Positions 1 to 8,861 of a stretch of 64,000 bases of DNA are shown in pieces. Position 1 is the first letter of the stretch; each line of letters starts with the position of its first letter. The stretch comes from JBGSTR01 sp963707135 (GTDB taxonomy: Bacteria; Pseudomonadota; Gammaproteobacteria; Chromatiales; Chromatiaceae), in contig CAVPOY010000024.1 of NCBI GenBank assembly GCA_963707135.1, forward strand, positions 248,001-312,000, written 5' to 3'. The translations under genes were made by a program, and so were the position numbers. The notes beneath the pieces were generated by a model, which was given only the letters and a program-made list of their open reading frames with translations, did not search any database and was not told the DNA's origin.

Positions 1-687
1 CTGCCGCTCCTCGACGGGCTCGACGAGGACGCGTCGGCCCGGCTCGGCGACCTCGCGCTGCTGTTTCTGCGCGACAAGCGGCTGGAACCGGTCCAGGGGC
101 TGGAACTGACGGACCCGATGCGGCTCCTGATCGCCGCCCAGGCCTGTCTGCCCGTGCTCGAGCTTGGGCTCGACTGGTACCGCGGCTGGTACGCCGTCGT
201 GGTCTACCCGGCGGAGTTCGTCCCGGAGCGCGAGACCATTGGCGAGGACGGCGTGGTCTGGATCGAGCGCGAGGTCAGAAGCGGCGAGGCCTGGGAACAG
301 GGGCCGGTCATCCTGTCCTGGGCCGACGTGGAGGCCGGTCTCGAATGCGACGGATACAACGTCGTGATCCATGAGTTGGCGCACAAGCTGGACATGATCG
401 ACGGCACCGCCAACGGCCGCCCGCCCCTGCACGCGGGCATGTCCGGCGAGGCCTGGAGCGCGACCCTTTCGGCCGCCTACGACGACCTGTGCCGGCGCGT
501 CGAGGGCGGCGAGGACACCCCCATCGACCCCTACGCCACCGAGTCTCCGGCGGAGTACTTCGCCGTGGTCAGCGAAACCTTTTTCGAGCTGCCGGAGCTG
601 CTCCGGAACGAGTACCCGGGCGTTTACGCCCAGCTCCAGGCCTTCTATCGCCAGGACCCGCTGGCGCGGCTACGCGGGTTGGGTTGA
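1..687 (+). CDS. mtfA: MtfA-type zinc-dependent peptidase (5' end outside window)
   Basis: The frame is open from the first base of the window to a TGA at 685-687, so the N-terminus is missing. The protein carries the zinc-metallopeptidase motif HELAHKLDMIDG, with the second conserved block DPYATESPAEYFAVVSETFF near the C-terminus, as in MtfA/M90 peptidases. In enterobacteria MtfA binds the repressor Mlc and so affects the glucose PTS; whether that role applies here is unknown. The nearest neighbour is a convergent SulP transporter only 19 bp away. Family assignment is firm, substrate is not. Confidence 0.9.
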   Translation: MPLLDGLDEDASARLGDLALLFLRDKRLEPVQGLELTDPMRLLIAAQACLPVLELGLDWYRGWYAVVVYPAEFVPERETIGEDGVVWIEREVRSGEAWEQGPVILSWADVEAGLECDGYNVVIHELAHKLDMIDGTANGRPPLHAGMSGEAWSATLSAAYDDLCRRVEGGEDTPIDPYATESPAEYFAVVSETFFELPELLRNEYPGVYAQLQAFYRQDPLARLRGLG

Positions 688-706
688 GGCCCACCGTGGC
701 GATCCG

Positions 707-2449
707 TCAGACCTGGCACTCGCGGAAGATGCGCTTTTCGCAGCCGGCGCAGACCGCCTTGTCCAGCTTCTGGTAGATCGCGTGGATCGCGGCTTCCTTC
801 GCCTGAAAAACGTTGCGCGCACCGGTGGCCTCCATGCAACCGCATCGCTCCAGCGCCTCCCACAGCCCCTGCTTCACGTTGATCAGGTAGAAGCCGCCGC
901 CCGACGCCTTGCGCCGTTCCGCCTCCCGAACCAGGGCCTCGCCTCCTTGCAGATCGACGAAATTTATCCCGTTGGCGATCAATGCGAGGTGCTTCTGCGC
1001 CGGATATCGGGCCCGTAGGACGTCGAACGCCTGCTCCACATGGGCGACCGACCCGAAGAACAGTGAGCCGTCGATGCGCACGAAGCGCAGCTGCGGACAT
1101 TGGGGCACGTCGGGACCGCTGGAGAAGGCGTGCTTGGGGAGTTGAGGATCCGGGGCGAGGGTGACGATCCGGGGCTTGGACGTGCGCTCCAGATACAGCA
1201 CCAGCGAAAGCAGCACGCCGGCGAAGATGGCGAACTCCAACTCCAGGAACAGGGCGGAAAGAAAGGTCACCAGAAAGACCGCCGCCTCCCGCTTCGAGGC
1301 GTGAAAGATGTGTCGGATTTCGACGAAATCGATCAGCCCCCACGCGACCAGGAACAGGACACCGGCCATGGCCGCGTTGGGCAGATAGCTCGCGAGCGGG
1401 GCCACGAGCAGCACGACGATCATCAGGAACAGGCCCGCGAAGACCGCCGCCAGCGGCGTTCTGGCGCCCGCCTCATAGTTGACGCCGCTGCGGTTGAACG
1501 AGCCGGTCGCCACATAACCGGAGAAAAACGAACCCGCAATATTCGACAGACCTTGGCCGATGAACTCCTGGTTGCCGTCGATGCGGTAACCGCCGCGGAC
1601 CGCCAGGGCACGTCCGATGGAGACCGCCTCGGTCAGGGCGAACAGGGTCACGGCCAGTGCCGACGGCGCCAGATGCTTGATGTTGTCCAGGGTCAGCGAC
1701 GGCGCGGACACGGGCGGCAGGGTCGCCGGCAGCGCCCCGACCGTCGCGATCCCGGTCTGATCCCCGCCCAGCAACAGCGACAGGGCCGCGGCGATCAGGC
1801 TCCCGCCGACCATTGCCGCGATCATGTAAGGGACCTTCGGCAGCCAGCGTTTTACGGCGATCCCGACCAGCAGCGTGGTGACCGCAACCGTAGTAGCGCT
1901 GGGATTGAGCTCAAGGGCGTGACGGCCGAACTCGATCAGGATGTCATGGAAGTGCCCACCGCTATCCATCTCGACGCCGAAGAAATGCTTGAGCTGCTTG
2001 GCGGCGATCAGGAGGGCCGCGCCCGCGGTAAAGCCCACCACCACGGAGTGCGAGATGAAATTCACCAGGGCCCCCATCCGGGCGAGCCCCAGGGCCAGCT
2101 CGAGCACGCCGACCATGAATGTCAGCGTAAGCGCGAGGGTCACATAATCCGGCGTTCCCGGAACCGCGATGAGGGACAGGGAAGAGAACAGCACCACCGA
2201 CGCCGCCGTGGTGGGTCCGGAAACCAGATGCCGGGACGAGCCGAAAAACGCGGCGATCATCGCCGGCACCATGCCGGCATACAGGCCGTATTCGGGCGGC
2301 ATCCCGGCGATGGTGGCAAAGGCCACGCCCTGGGGCAGTACCACGATTGCGCCGGTAAGCGCCGCGATCAGGTCGGCCTTGATGTCGCCGCGACTGATGC
2401 CGGGTAGCCAGGCGGCAAACGGAATCAGCCAATTCCAGCGGATAGACAT
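707..2449 (-). CDS. SulP/SLC26 family anion transporter with STAS domain
   Basis: A protein of about 580 residues with the SulP order: a short cytoplasmic N-terminus (IRWNWLIPFAAWLPGISR), many hydrophobic membrane segments, the signature GLYAGMVPAMIAAFFGSSRH, and a C-terminal STAS domain (about residues 435-550). It probably moves sulfate, bicarbonate or another small anion across the inner membrane. Substrate cannot be read from sequence. The last 20 residues hold three cysteines (CAGC and a later C), which is unusual for a STAS tail. An in-frame GTG at 2461 is an alternative start; the ATG at 2449 fits the family N-terminus better. Confidence 0.88.
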   Translation of the reverse strand: MSIRWNWLIPFAAWLPGISRGDIKADLIAALTGAIVVLPQGVAFATIAGMPPEYGLYAGMVPAMIAAFFGSSRHLVSGPTTAASVVLFSSLSLIAVPGTPDYVTLALTLTFMVGVLELALGLARMGALVNFISHSVVVGFTAGAALLIAAKQLKHFFGVEMDSGGHFHDILIEFGRHALELNPSATTVAVTTLLVGIAVKRWLPKVPYMIAAMVGGSLIAAALSLLLGGDQTGIATVGALPATLPPVSAPSLTLDNIKHLAPSALAVTLFALTEAVSIGRALAVRGGYRIDGNQEFIGQGLSNIAGSFFSGYVATGSFNRSGVNYEAGARTPLAAVFAGLFLMIVVLLVAPLASYLPNAAMAGVLFLVAWGLIDFVEIRHIFHASKREAAVFLVTFLSALFLELEFAIFAGVLLSLVLYLERTSKPRIVTLAPDPQLPKHAFSSGPDVPQCPQLRFVRIDGSLFFGSVAHVEQAFDVLRARYPAQKHLALIANGINFVDLQGGEALVREAERRKASGGGFYLINVKQGLWEALERCGCMEATGARNVFQAKEAAIHAIYQKLDKAVCAGCEKRIFRECQV

Positions 2450-2481
2450 CGGCTCGAGCACCGTAGCCGGATAATATTTTA

Positions 2482-2511
2482 ATTATATTAGCATCTTTCA
2501 ATCTCGCGAGA
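2482..2511 (-). promoter_or_regulatory. Candidate promoter with operator-like palindrome upstream of the SulP gene
   Basis: This short AT-rich patch in GC-rich DNA contains a perfect TATAAT on the minus strand (2487-2482). It is preceded by a 10-bp perfect palindrome TCTCGCGAGA (2502-2511) placed where a -35 element or an operator would lie. No good -35 hexamer is visible at 16-18 bp, which would fit activator or repressor control. The assignment rests on motif and position only. Confidence 0.35.
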
Positions 2512-2573
2512 TACAACGAAGGCGGGGTTGTTGTCTGCCTGTTTCGCGGGCCCGCCGACGCGCGAGCAATGGA

Positions 2574-3044
2574 TCAAAGCGGCTGCGCTATGTCGACCTG
2601 CTCGGCGTCGCCGATCAGGTCGCGGAACTGCTCTCCGCTGACCCTGACCAGGGAGGTGTGATCACCAGATTCGAAAAAGACCTCGGGCTCATCGAGCAAC
2701 GCCCTGTCGAGGAGGGTCTTCAGACCGTACGCGGCACCGACTGGCGGGATGGCGCCCTCGTCGCAATCGGGGAACAGGCGCGCCACATCGCGCTCGGTGG
2801 CGAGCCCCACCTCCGCGCCCAGATGCCTGTGCAGCCGGCCCAGGTGGACGTGATGGTTGGACGGGACCACCACCATCAGGGCCTCCTCGCCGTGCCACAC
2901 GATGACGGCCTTCGCCAGTCTCGCGCCCGGAACGTGGGCGGCCTCGGCGGTGGCCATGCTGGACTCCGTGCGGGGGTGCGGCACGATGTCGTAGTCGACA
3001 GATCGGCTGTCGAGGAGCTCGCTCAGGCTCGCGGCGATGCTCAT
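2574..3044 (-). CDS. YbaK/ProX-type aminoacyl-tRNA editing domain protein
   Basis: A 156-residue single-domain protein. The pattern of an early RSVDYDIVPHPRT strand, a lysine in ARLAKAVIVWHG and the ending region GDHTSLVRVSGEQF matches the YbaK/aaRS-associated fold that hydrolyses mischarged tRNAs. The lysine in LAKAV is at the place of the family's catalytic lysine. A GAGGAGG ribosome-binding site lies just upstream of the ATG. Substrate (Cys-, Ala-tRNA or other) is not predictable from this sequence. Confidence 0.82.
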   Translation of the reverse strand: MSIAASLSELLDSRSVDYDIVPHPRTESSMATAEAAHVPGARLAKAVIVWHGEEALMVVVPSNHHVHLGRLHRHLGAEVGLATERDVARLFPDCDEGAIPPVGAAYGLKTLLDRALLDEPEVFFESGDHTSLVRVSGEQFRDLIGDAEQVDIAQPL

Positions 3045-3114
3045 GGTCGAGGCCTCCTCTCGCGTCGTTTGCTGTCAGGGGTGTCGAGGCGCGGGTCGTC
3101 ACCGCCGCGCCGGC

Positions 3115-3879
3115 TCATTTTCCGGCCAGAACCACCTGATTGTTGTCGTCGTCGATCGTCACCCGAAAGCGTCCCAGCAGGCTCATGCCGAGCAGCGCAT
3201 TACCGCCCAGCTTGTCGTCGTCGATGAAGGCGGTGTTGACCCCGGAGATGCGCGTCTCGCCGAGCCAGACGGCCGCCAGGCTGCCGACCTGGGCCTCCAC
3301 ACTGCCGTTCGCGGTCTGGATCTGCTGCTTGCGCAGGCCCTTGGGGTCAATCCCCAGCTGCTCGACCAGGGACGCGGGGAGAACGACGAACTCCGCCCCG
3401 GTGTCCAGCAACAGGACCTGCGGTACCCGTTTACCGCCGTCGCCTTCCAGCATCAGCGACAGTGTGTGCGACGCGCCCTTGCGCTGGGTGTCGAGAACGA
3501 TCTCGCCCTCAGCCGGCGGCTGGTCACCCTCGGCGCCCTCCTCGTTCTCCCCGGATGCCACCTCCGGCGGAGGCGTGTAGGGAACCTTCTCCCCGAGGAT
3601 GATGACTCGCTCGACGCCGCCGGTCGGCGTCTGGATGATGACGTGGTCGAAGCTCTCCAGCAGCATCCGCAGCCGCGGCAGCAGGGTGTCGCCCTCGGCG
3701 CGGCCCTTGGTCGCGCGGGTCATCTCCAGATCCTGAGGCTTCATCTCGAAGCCGTGCTCCTGCATCAGGCGCTCCAGCTCCTCGGCAACGAAGACCTGGG
3801 TCTCGGCGCCCGGCGCCGGACTCGAAAACAAGCCGATCAAGAGCGAGGCGAACGCGTATCGTCGAGCTGCGTGCTTCAT
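3115..3879 (-). CDS. Exported retropepsin-like aspartic protease
   Basis: The 254-residue protein starts with a signal peptide (hydrophobic FASLLIGLFSSPAPGA), so the mature protein should be periplasmic. The C-terminal half is a retroviral-type aspartyl protease fold. It has the active-site motif LLLDTGAEFVVLP around residue 160 and the matching second signature GNALLGMSLLGRF near residue 230. The middle (about residues 105-130) is an acidic, proline-rich linker. Proteins of this clan are usually single-lobe and act as dimers. No dedicated substrate is suggested by the neighbours. Confidence 0.85.
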   Translation of the reverse strand: MKHAARRYAFASLLIGLFSSPAPGAETQVFVAEELERLMQEHGFEMKPQDLEMTRATKGRAEGDTLLPRLRMLLESFDHVIIQTPTGGVERVIILGEKVPYTPPPEVASGENEEGAEGDQPPAEGEIVLDTQRKGASHTLSLMLEGDGGKRVPQVLLLDTGAEFVVLPASLVEQLGIDPKGLRKQQIQTANGSVEAQVGSLAAVWLGETRISGVNTAFIDDDKLGGNALLGMSLLGRFRVTIDDDNNQVVLAGK

Positions 3880-4391
3880 GGAGGCGGGACCCCGCGCGCG
3901 AAGATGAACGGGCTACGCGAAAGAGACTAGCAGCGGCGCGACAGGTCCGCCACATCCAGGCCACCGCGAGCCGCCGGCAGGGGCATCCTGGAGTCGTGGT
4001 GGAAGGTTGAATTGGTGTATGTATGTATGGGCGGCATGGACACGCGAGGCGGGAGCGGGAAAGCCAAGAGCGGGTTGCGCCATCGAGGCCGCCGCCCGGG
4101 CGCCGGCAGTCCATGCCCATTCGGGTGCTTCGGGCAGGTAGCGCCGTCCTCGGATACGAACACCGCTCCGGATGCCTGCCGCGCCCTGCGCAACGGGCGC
4201 CCGGCCCCGAGTGTCGAGACCGCCTGGGCACCGATGGATCAGGCGCGCGCAATTCGCAGCTTCCTCGGACATCTGAATTGGATGCACACCAACACCTTGG
4301 ACTGGTTCGCGAGCGCCGGGGCTCATCCTTGGATGAAGGGATGACTCCAGCACGCGACCTGCCCGCAGCCTGACCGGCGGATCGCCGCGAC
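3880..4391. other. Intergenic region, no supported gene
   Basis: About 510 bp between two divergently oriented genes (protease leftward, nuclease rightward). Short open frames occur on both strands, but none has a family pattern, a convincing ribosome-binding site or plausible composition. The region is somewhat less GC-rich around 3990-4030. It should hold the promoters of both flanking genes, but no clear -35/-10 pair was found. Confidence 0.5.
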
Positions 4392-4937
4392 TTGGCTCGC
4401 CCGGGCATACCACGGCGCGCGACCTTACCGGCGGTCCTGGTCACCGTGGTCCTGCTGTGCGCGTGGTTGGCGGTGGACCGGCGCGCGGCACTGATCGCGT
4501 CACACCGCTCCGCCGGTGGGGCCGGTCGGATCTGCGAGCTTGGGCAGGTCCTGGACGGCGACTCGCTCAGGCTCTCCTGCGACGGTGAAGCGATCGAGGT
4601 CAGACTCCACTGCATCGACGCCCCGGAACGGCAACAACGTCCTTGGGGCGGGCGGGCGCGGAGCCATCTGCGCCGCATCGTGCCACCGCGCGTCGAGATG
4701 GAGCCGGTCGAGATCGACCGCTTCGGCCGCACGGTGGCGCGGGTCTACTCGACCGGTCCCGAGCGACGCATGCTGAACCTGGAGCAGGTCAGGGGCGGTT
4801 ATGCCGCGGTCTACGACCGTTACTGCAACGAGGACCGCTTTCTCCGGGCCGAGCGCGAGGCACGTCGGAAAGGTCTCGGCATATGGTCGGCGCCGGGGCC
4901 ACAGCAGACGCCCTGGACGTTCCGGCATCGCAAATGA
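4392..4937 (+). CDS. Membrane-anchored or secreted thermonuclease-like (SNase) protein
   Basis: A 181-residue protein starting at TTG. It has a hydrophobic N-terminal segment (about residues 12-28) and then a staphylococcal-nuclease OB-fold domain. Family motifs are the VRLHCIDAPERQQ block (equivalent of RLxxIDxPE, with metal and catalytic residues), IDRFGRTVARV (the D-x-x-GR-x-x-A element with the catalytic Arg), and the C-terminal RKGLGIWS. Predicted function is a Ca-dependent nuclease acting outside the cytoplasm. The single hydrophobic segment could be a signal peptide or an anchor. The start is uncertain because no strong ribosome-binding site is visible. Confidence 0.82.
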   Translation: MARPGIPRRATLPAVLVTVVLLCAWLAVDRRAALIASHRSAGGAGRICELGQVLDGDSLRLSCDGEAIEVRLHCIDAPERQQRPWGGRARSHLRRIVPPRVEMEPVEIDRFGRTVARVYSTGPERRMLNLEQVRGGYAAVYDRYCNEDRFLRAEREARRKGLGIWSAPGPQQTPWTFRHRK

Positions 4938-4950
4938 CCCGGCCGACGCC

Positions 4951-5523
4951 TCAGGCGCGCAGAACCCGGCCCGTGCGTCCATCGCGGATCCGGGACGGGC
5001 GCGCCGCCCCGCCGCAGGCACCGGCCAGCAGATAGTCCGCCTCCTCGCCAAGTCCGAGCCGAACCCGGAACGCGGTTCGAGCCGGGGGCCGCCCCGCGCG
5101 GTTCGCGCTGGTGGAGACGATCGCCCCGCCGAAGGCCTCGCAGAGCCCGGCGGCGATGGGATGGGCCGTCACGCGGACGGCGAGCGTCTCACGGCCCCCG
5201 CTGAGCCAGTCCGGCGTGCCTCGGCGGGCGGGCAACAGCCAGGTGTTCGGGCCGGGCCAGCTCGCGGCGATCTCCGCCATACGCGCCGGATCGAGCGGCT
5301 CCACGAACGCCAGGATCTGGGAGAGGCCCGATGCGATCAGGATCAGCCCCTTCGATCGGTCCCGCCCCTTGATTGCTAGCACGCGCTCGACCGCCTCGGC
5401 GTCCCGGGGGTCGCAGCCGAGCCCGTAAACGGCCTCGGTCGGGTAGGCCACCACAGCCCCGGCGCGCAGATACCGCGCGGCAAGCCTCAGGCGGTGACCC
5501 AGGAAGGGTGGCACGACACCCAT
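4951..5523 (-). CDS. tsaC: Threonylcarbamoyl-AMP synthase (YrdC/Sua5 domain)
   Basis: A 190-residue YrdC-domain protein that makes threonylcarbamoyl-adenylate from threonine, bicarbonate and ATP for t6A modification of tRNA position 37. Visible motifs are AVVAYPTEAVYGLGCDP, the KGRDRSKGLILIA loop (KxR...SKG), WPGPNTWLLP and the SxxN motif STSANRAGRPP. The length equals that of the short TsaC type without the Sua5 extension. It lies downstream of topA in the same direction, an arrangement common in gammaproteobacteria. Confidence 0.93.
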   Translation of the reverse strand: MGVVPPFLGHRLRLAARYLRAGAVVAYPTEAVYGLGCDPRDAEAVERVLAIKGRDRSKGLILIASGLSQILAFVEPLDPARMAEIAASWPGPNTWLLPARRGTPDWLSGGRETLAVRVTAHPIAAGLCEAFGGAIVSTSANRAGRPPARTAFRVRLGLGEEADYLLAGACGGAARPSRIRDGRTGRVLRA

Positions 5524-5538
5524 CGGTAGCTGACGGGC

Positions 5539-7842
5539 TCAGGACGCCGCCCGTTCGGCCTCGCCGGACTCGAGTGGCGCCGAGTAGCCGCAGTCCTTTT
5601 GCGGACATACCTTCTGGTCGCCCTTTTGCCGGGTCGTCTTGAGCGTCAGCACCGGCCAGCCGCATTGGGGACAGGGCTCGGCGACCGGCTCGTTCCAGAC
5701 GGCGTAGTCGCACTTCGGGTAGGTCGAGCAGGAGTAGAAGATCTTGCCGCGCCGCGATTTCTTCTTCTGCAGCGTACCCTTGCCGCACTTCGGGCAGGCC
5801 ACGCCGGTGTCCTCGGGCCGCTCCAGGGGCTCGATGTGCCTGCACTTCGGGTAGGCACTGCAGCCGATGAACTTTCCGTATTTGCCGCGCTTGATCTCCA
5901 GGGCCGAGCCGCAGACCGGGCAGGCGCGGCCCTCGACCACCTCGGGCGGCTCGGGGGCGGACTTGTCGGGGTTAAGGTCGCGGGTGTAGTCGCAGTCCGG
6001 GTAATTGGTGCAGCCGACGAAGCGTCCGTTACGACCCAGGCGGATCGATAGCTGGCCGCCGCACTGGGGACAGACCTCGTCGATGCGCTCCTGGGTCACG
6101 TCGCTGCGCTTGACGTTCTCCAGGGTGTGGTCGACGCGCTCCTTGAATGGCTTCCAGAACTGTTCGAGCAGCGGGACCCACTCCTCCTCGCCGCGGGACA
6201 CCGCGTCCAGCTCGTCCTCGAGCCGGGCCGTGAAGTCGTAGTCCACGTAGGTCGTGAAGTACTCGGTCAGGAACTTGTTGACGACCCGCCCGACGTCGGT
6301 CGGTACGAATCGCTTCTTGTCCAGAACCACATACTCGCGGTCCTGAAGCGTCGAGATAATCGACGCGTAGGTCGACGGGCGGCCGATCCCGTACTCCTCC
6401 AGCACCTTGACCAGTGATGCCTCCGAATAGCGCGGCGGCGGCTCGGTGAAGTGCTGCTCGGCCCGGATCGCCTGCAGGTCCACCAGATCCCCGACCTTCA
6501 TCGGGGGCAGCATCCGCTCCTCGTCATCGTCGGCGCTGCTGGCATCGTCGCGCCCTTCCAGGTAAACGCGCATGAATCCCGCCTCGGCGACCGTGGAGCC
6601 GGTGGCCCGGAAGAGATTGCCGGGACCGGCGCCCAGGTTCACCGAGACCTGGTTGATCAGCGCGTGGGCCATCTGGCAGGCCAGCGTCCTCTTCCAGATC
6701 AGCTCGTAGAGCCTGAACTGTTCGGGGCTCAAATAGGCCTTCACGACCCCCGGCTCGCGCAGGATCGAGGTGGGGCGGATGGCCTCGTGGGCCTCCTGCG
6801 CATTCTTCGCCTTGGTCTTGTACAGGCGCGCCTGATCGGGCAGGTGATCGGCGCCGTAGCGTTCGGCGACGAAGCCTCGGATCTCGGCCAGGGCCTCTTG
6901 GGCCAGGTTGACCGAGTCGGTGCGCATGTAGCTGATCAGACCGACCGACCCACCGCCGACGTCGACGCCCTCGTAGAGCTGCTGGGCGACGCGCATCGTG
7001 CGCTGCGTCGTGAACCCCAGCTTGCGCGCCGCCTCCTGCTGCAGGGTCGAGGTGATGAACGGCGGCGCCGGATAGCGCTTACGCTGTTTGCGCTCGACGT
7101 CCTCGACCCGAAGCCGCCCCCCCGCGGCCTTCTCGAGCGCGGTGCGGACCTCGGTGGCGCGGGCTTCGTCGGTGATGGTGAACTGCTCGACCTTCTCGCC
7201 GGCGAACTGTACCAGCTTGGCACCGAAGGTCTTGGCCTCCTTCTCGCAGTCCGCCTCGAGGCTCCAGTACTCGCGCCGGACGAAGGCCTCGATCTCGGTC
7301 TCGCGCTCGCAGATCAGTCGCAGGGCCGGGCTCTGCACGCGGCCCGCCGACAGGCCGCGCCGGACCTTCTTCCAGAGCAACGGCGACAGATTGAACCCGA
7401 CCAGATAATCCAGCGCCCGGCGCGCCTGTTGGGCGTTGACCAGGTCGACCGAGAGGTCGCGCGGGTTCGCCACCGCGTCCTGAACCGCGCGCTTCGTGAT
7501 CTCGTTGAAGACCACCCGGTGGACCGGCTTCTTGCCGAGCTGACGACGGCTCTTCAGCAGCTCATAGAGGTGCCAGGAGATGGCCTCGCCCTCCCGGTCC
7601 GGGTCCGTGGCCAGATACAGGGCCTCGGCGCCCTTCAGCTTCTTGGCGATCGCCTGCACGTGCCGCTCGTTGCGGTCGATGACCTGGTATTTCATCGCGA
7701 AGCCATGATCGGGGTCGACGGCGCCTTCTTTCGGCACCAGGTCCCGGACGTGGCCGTAGGACGCGACAACATCGAAGTCGGACCCAAGGTACTTCTTGAT
7801 GGTCTTGGCCTTCGCTGGCGATTCGACGATGACGAGGTTCAT
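5539..7842 (-). CDS. topA: DNA topoisomerase I (type IA)
   Basis: A 767-residue enzyme that relaxes negative supercoils. It starts with the TOPRIM domain (MNLVIVESPAKAKTIKKYLG; metal site DPDREGEAISWHL). The active-site tyrosine is in GLISYMRTDSVNL around residue 310. The C-terminus has four Cys4 zinc-ribbon repeats (CPQCGG..., CPVCGS..., CPKCGK..., CPQCGW...). The last repeat is a variant with CPQKDCGY, normal for proteobacterial TopA. The protein is full length and unbroken. It is transcribed leftward with tsaC 15 bp downstream. Confidence 0.97.
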   Translation of the reverse strand: MNLVIVESPAKAKTIKKYLGSDFDVVASYGHVRDLVPKEGAVDPDHGFAMKYQVIDRNERHVQAIAKKLKGAEALYLATDPDREGEAISWHLYELLKSRRQLGKKPVHRVVFNEITKRAVQDAVANPRDLSVDLVNAQQARRALDYLVGFNLSPLLWKKVRRGLSAGRVQSPALRLICERETEIEAFVRREYWSLEADCEKEAKTFGAKLVQFAGEKVEQFTITDEARATEVRTALEKAAGGRLRVEDVERKQRKRYPAPPFITSTLQQEAARKLGFTTQRTMRVAQQLYEGVDVGGGSVGLISYMRTDSVNLAQEALAEIRGFVAERYGADHLPDQARLYKTKAKNAQEAHEAIRPTSILREPGVVKAYLSPEQFRLYELIWKRTLACQMAHALINQVSVNLGAGPGNLFRATGSTVAEAGFMRVYLEGRDDASSADDDEERMLPPMKVGDLVDLQAIRAEQHFTEPPPRYSEASLVKVLEEYGIGRPSTYASIISTLQDREYVVLDKKRFVPTDVGRVVNKFLTEYFTTYVDYDFTARLEDELDAVSRGEEEWVPLLEQFWKPFKERVDHTLENVKRSDVTQERIDEVCPQCGGQLSIRLGRNGRFVGCTNYPDCDYTRDLNPDKSAPEPPEVVEGRACPVCGSALEIKRGKYGKFIGCSAYPKCRHIEPLERPEDTGVACPKCGKGTLQKKKSRRGKIFYSCSTYPKCDYAVWNEPVAEPCPQCGWPVLTLKTTRQKGDQKVCPQKDCGYSAPLESGEAERAAS

Positions 7843-8087
7843 GGATTGGTGCGGTCCGGCGTGCAGGGGGCGCTAGGTAAACCCAGGCCGCGCCGGTGCG
7901 TCAAGGGCCGGCGAGCGGTTCTGCAGGGAGTGGCGAAAAGATGACCCCTGGGTGCGACGGGGACGGATTGCCCTTTCTCGCTGCGGCAAGTGGCTGAAAA
8001 TAGAGGAAACGGGAGATCGCAATCTCCGCGATCCCGGTCGCAGAAGCCGAGGGATGGAAATTTCGGACCCGCTAATGCACCGGTTAA

Positions 8088-8173
8088 GGAAACGCTGATT
8101 TATTGCGTTTCCCGTCCGGGCCAAGGATGGCGCGGTGTTTTCTATGGATGTACGCCATTGAAAATGGAGCGCC
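8088..8173. repeat. Dispersed two-hairpin intergenic repeat, copy 1
   Basis: This repeat lies in the 470-bp non-coding gap between topA and smg. Hairpin A is a perfect 8-bp stem GGAAACGC / GCGTTTCC (8088-8095 and 8105-8112) with a 9-nt loop. A constant stretch CCGTCCGGGCCAAGGATGG follows. Hairpin B is TTTTCTATGG / CCATTGAAAA (8138-8147 and 8155-8164) with one mismatch. The same order of elements recurs at 23248-23332 and, cut short, at 59140-59184. The rest of the gap (7843-8087 and 8174-8315) shows no gene. Confidence 0.85.
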
Positions 8174-8315
8174 ACGAGGGTCGCGCCTCTGGGAGTGCGA
8201 ATCAGCGCCTCCGGCTGACTATCGCGTTCGGGACCGCTCTTGCGGTTCGGCGGACGGGATGACTCGCGTCGAGGTCAGTGACTCACCAGGGCGTTGCAGG
8301 CCCGGTGGACGGCAA

Positions 8316-8780
8316 TCAGTGCAGATAGCCGGGCTCGTCGTTGTAGACGAGATCCTCCATCAACGAGAAGGCATCCTCGCGTCCTGGCCGGTTCATCAGA
8401 ACCAAAAGTACCACCCACTTGAGCTCGTCAACGGCCACCGCCGCATGATCGATCGCCAGGACCCGGTCGATCACCAGCTCGCGGCTGACCGGGTCGAGGA
8501 TCCCGCTCTGCTCCAGGAACAGCAGCAGCCCCCTCGCCTCCACGTCCAGCTTGTCGCACTCGGCTGGGCTGTAGACCCGGATCGAGCCCAGGGTGTGGGC
8601 ATGGTACTGGGGTGTTTCCACGCCGGCCGCCAGCTCGTCGAGCCAGCGCAGCGCCTTTTCAATCTCGGCGTTGGTGAAACCCGCCTGCGTAAGCTCGTCC
8701 TCCAGCTCAGTCTGGTTCACCGGCGGCTGACCCTCGCCATCGAGATAGTTCTCGTAGAGGTAGATCAGGACATCGACCAT
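8316..8780 (-). CDS. smg: Smg protein (DUF494)
   Basis: About 154 residues and co-linear with Escherichia coli Smg from its N-terminus (MVDVLIYLYENYLDGE) to the conserved ends LKWVVLLVLMNRPGREDAF and LMEDLVYNDEPGYLH. The biochemical role is not established. The gene is typically downstream of dprA, as here, where the two are on the same strand 57 bp or more apart. An upstream in-frame TTG (8804) would add eight residues, but the ATG matches the family start. Confidence 0.93.
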   Translation of the reverse strand: MVDVLIYLYENYLDGEGQPPVNQTELEDELTQAGFTNAEIEKALRWLDELAAGVETPQYHAHTLGSIRVYSPAECDKLDVEARGLLLFLEQSGILDPVSRELVIDRVLAIDHAAVAVDELKWVVLLVLMNRPGREDAFSLMEDLVYNDEPGYLH

Positions 8781-8861
8781 GTTTTCGTATACCACTTCGA
8801 CCAACCTCCCCCGGGCCGCGCCAGCCCTCCGGCTGACCTGGTAACGGACGATCCGCGCCCG

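Noticed and set aside
1100..2407. 435-codon plus-strand open frame opposite the SulP gene
   Set aside because: Shadow of a GC-rich gene on the other strand; composition is Arg/Gly/Gln-rich without any domain.
4012..4344. 110-codon open frame between the protease and the nuclease
   Set aside because: No recognisable pattern, no ribosome-binding site, several overlapping frames of the same size on both strands.
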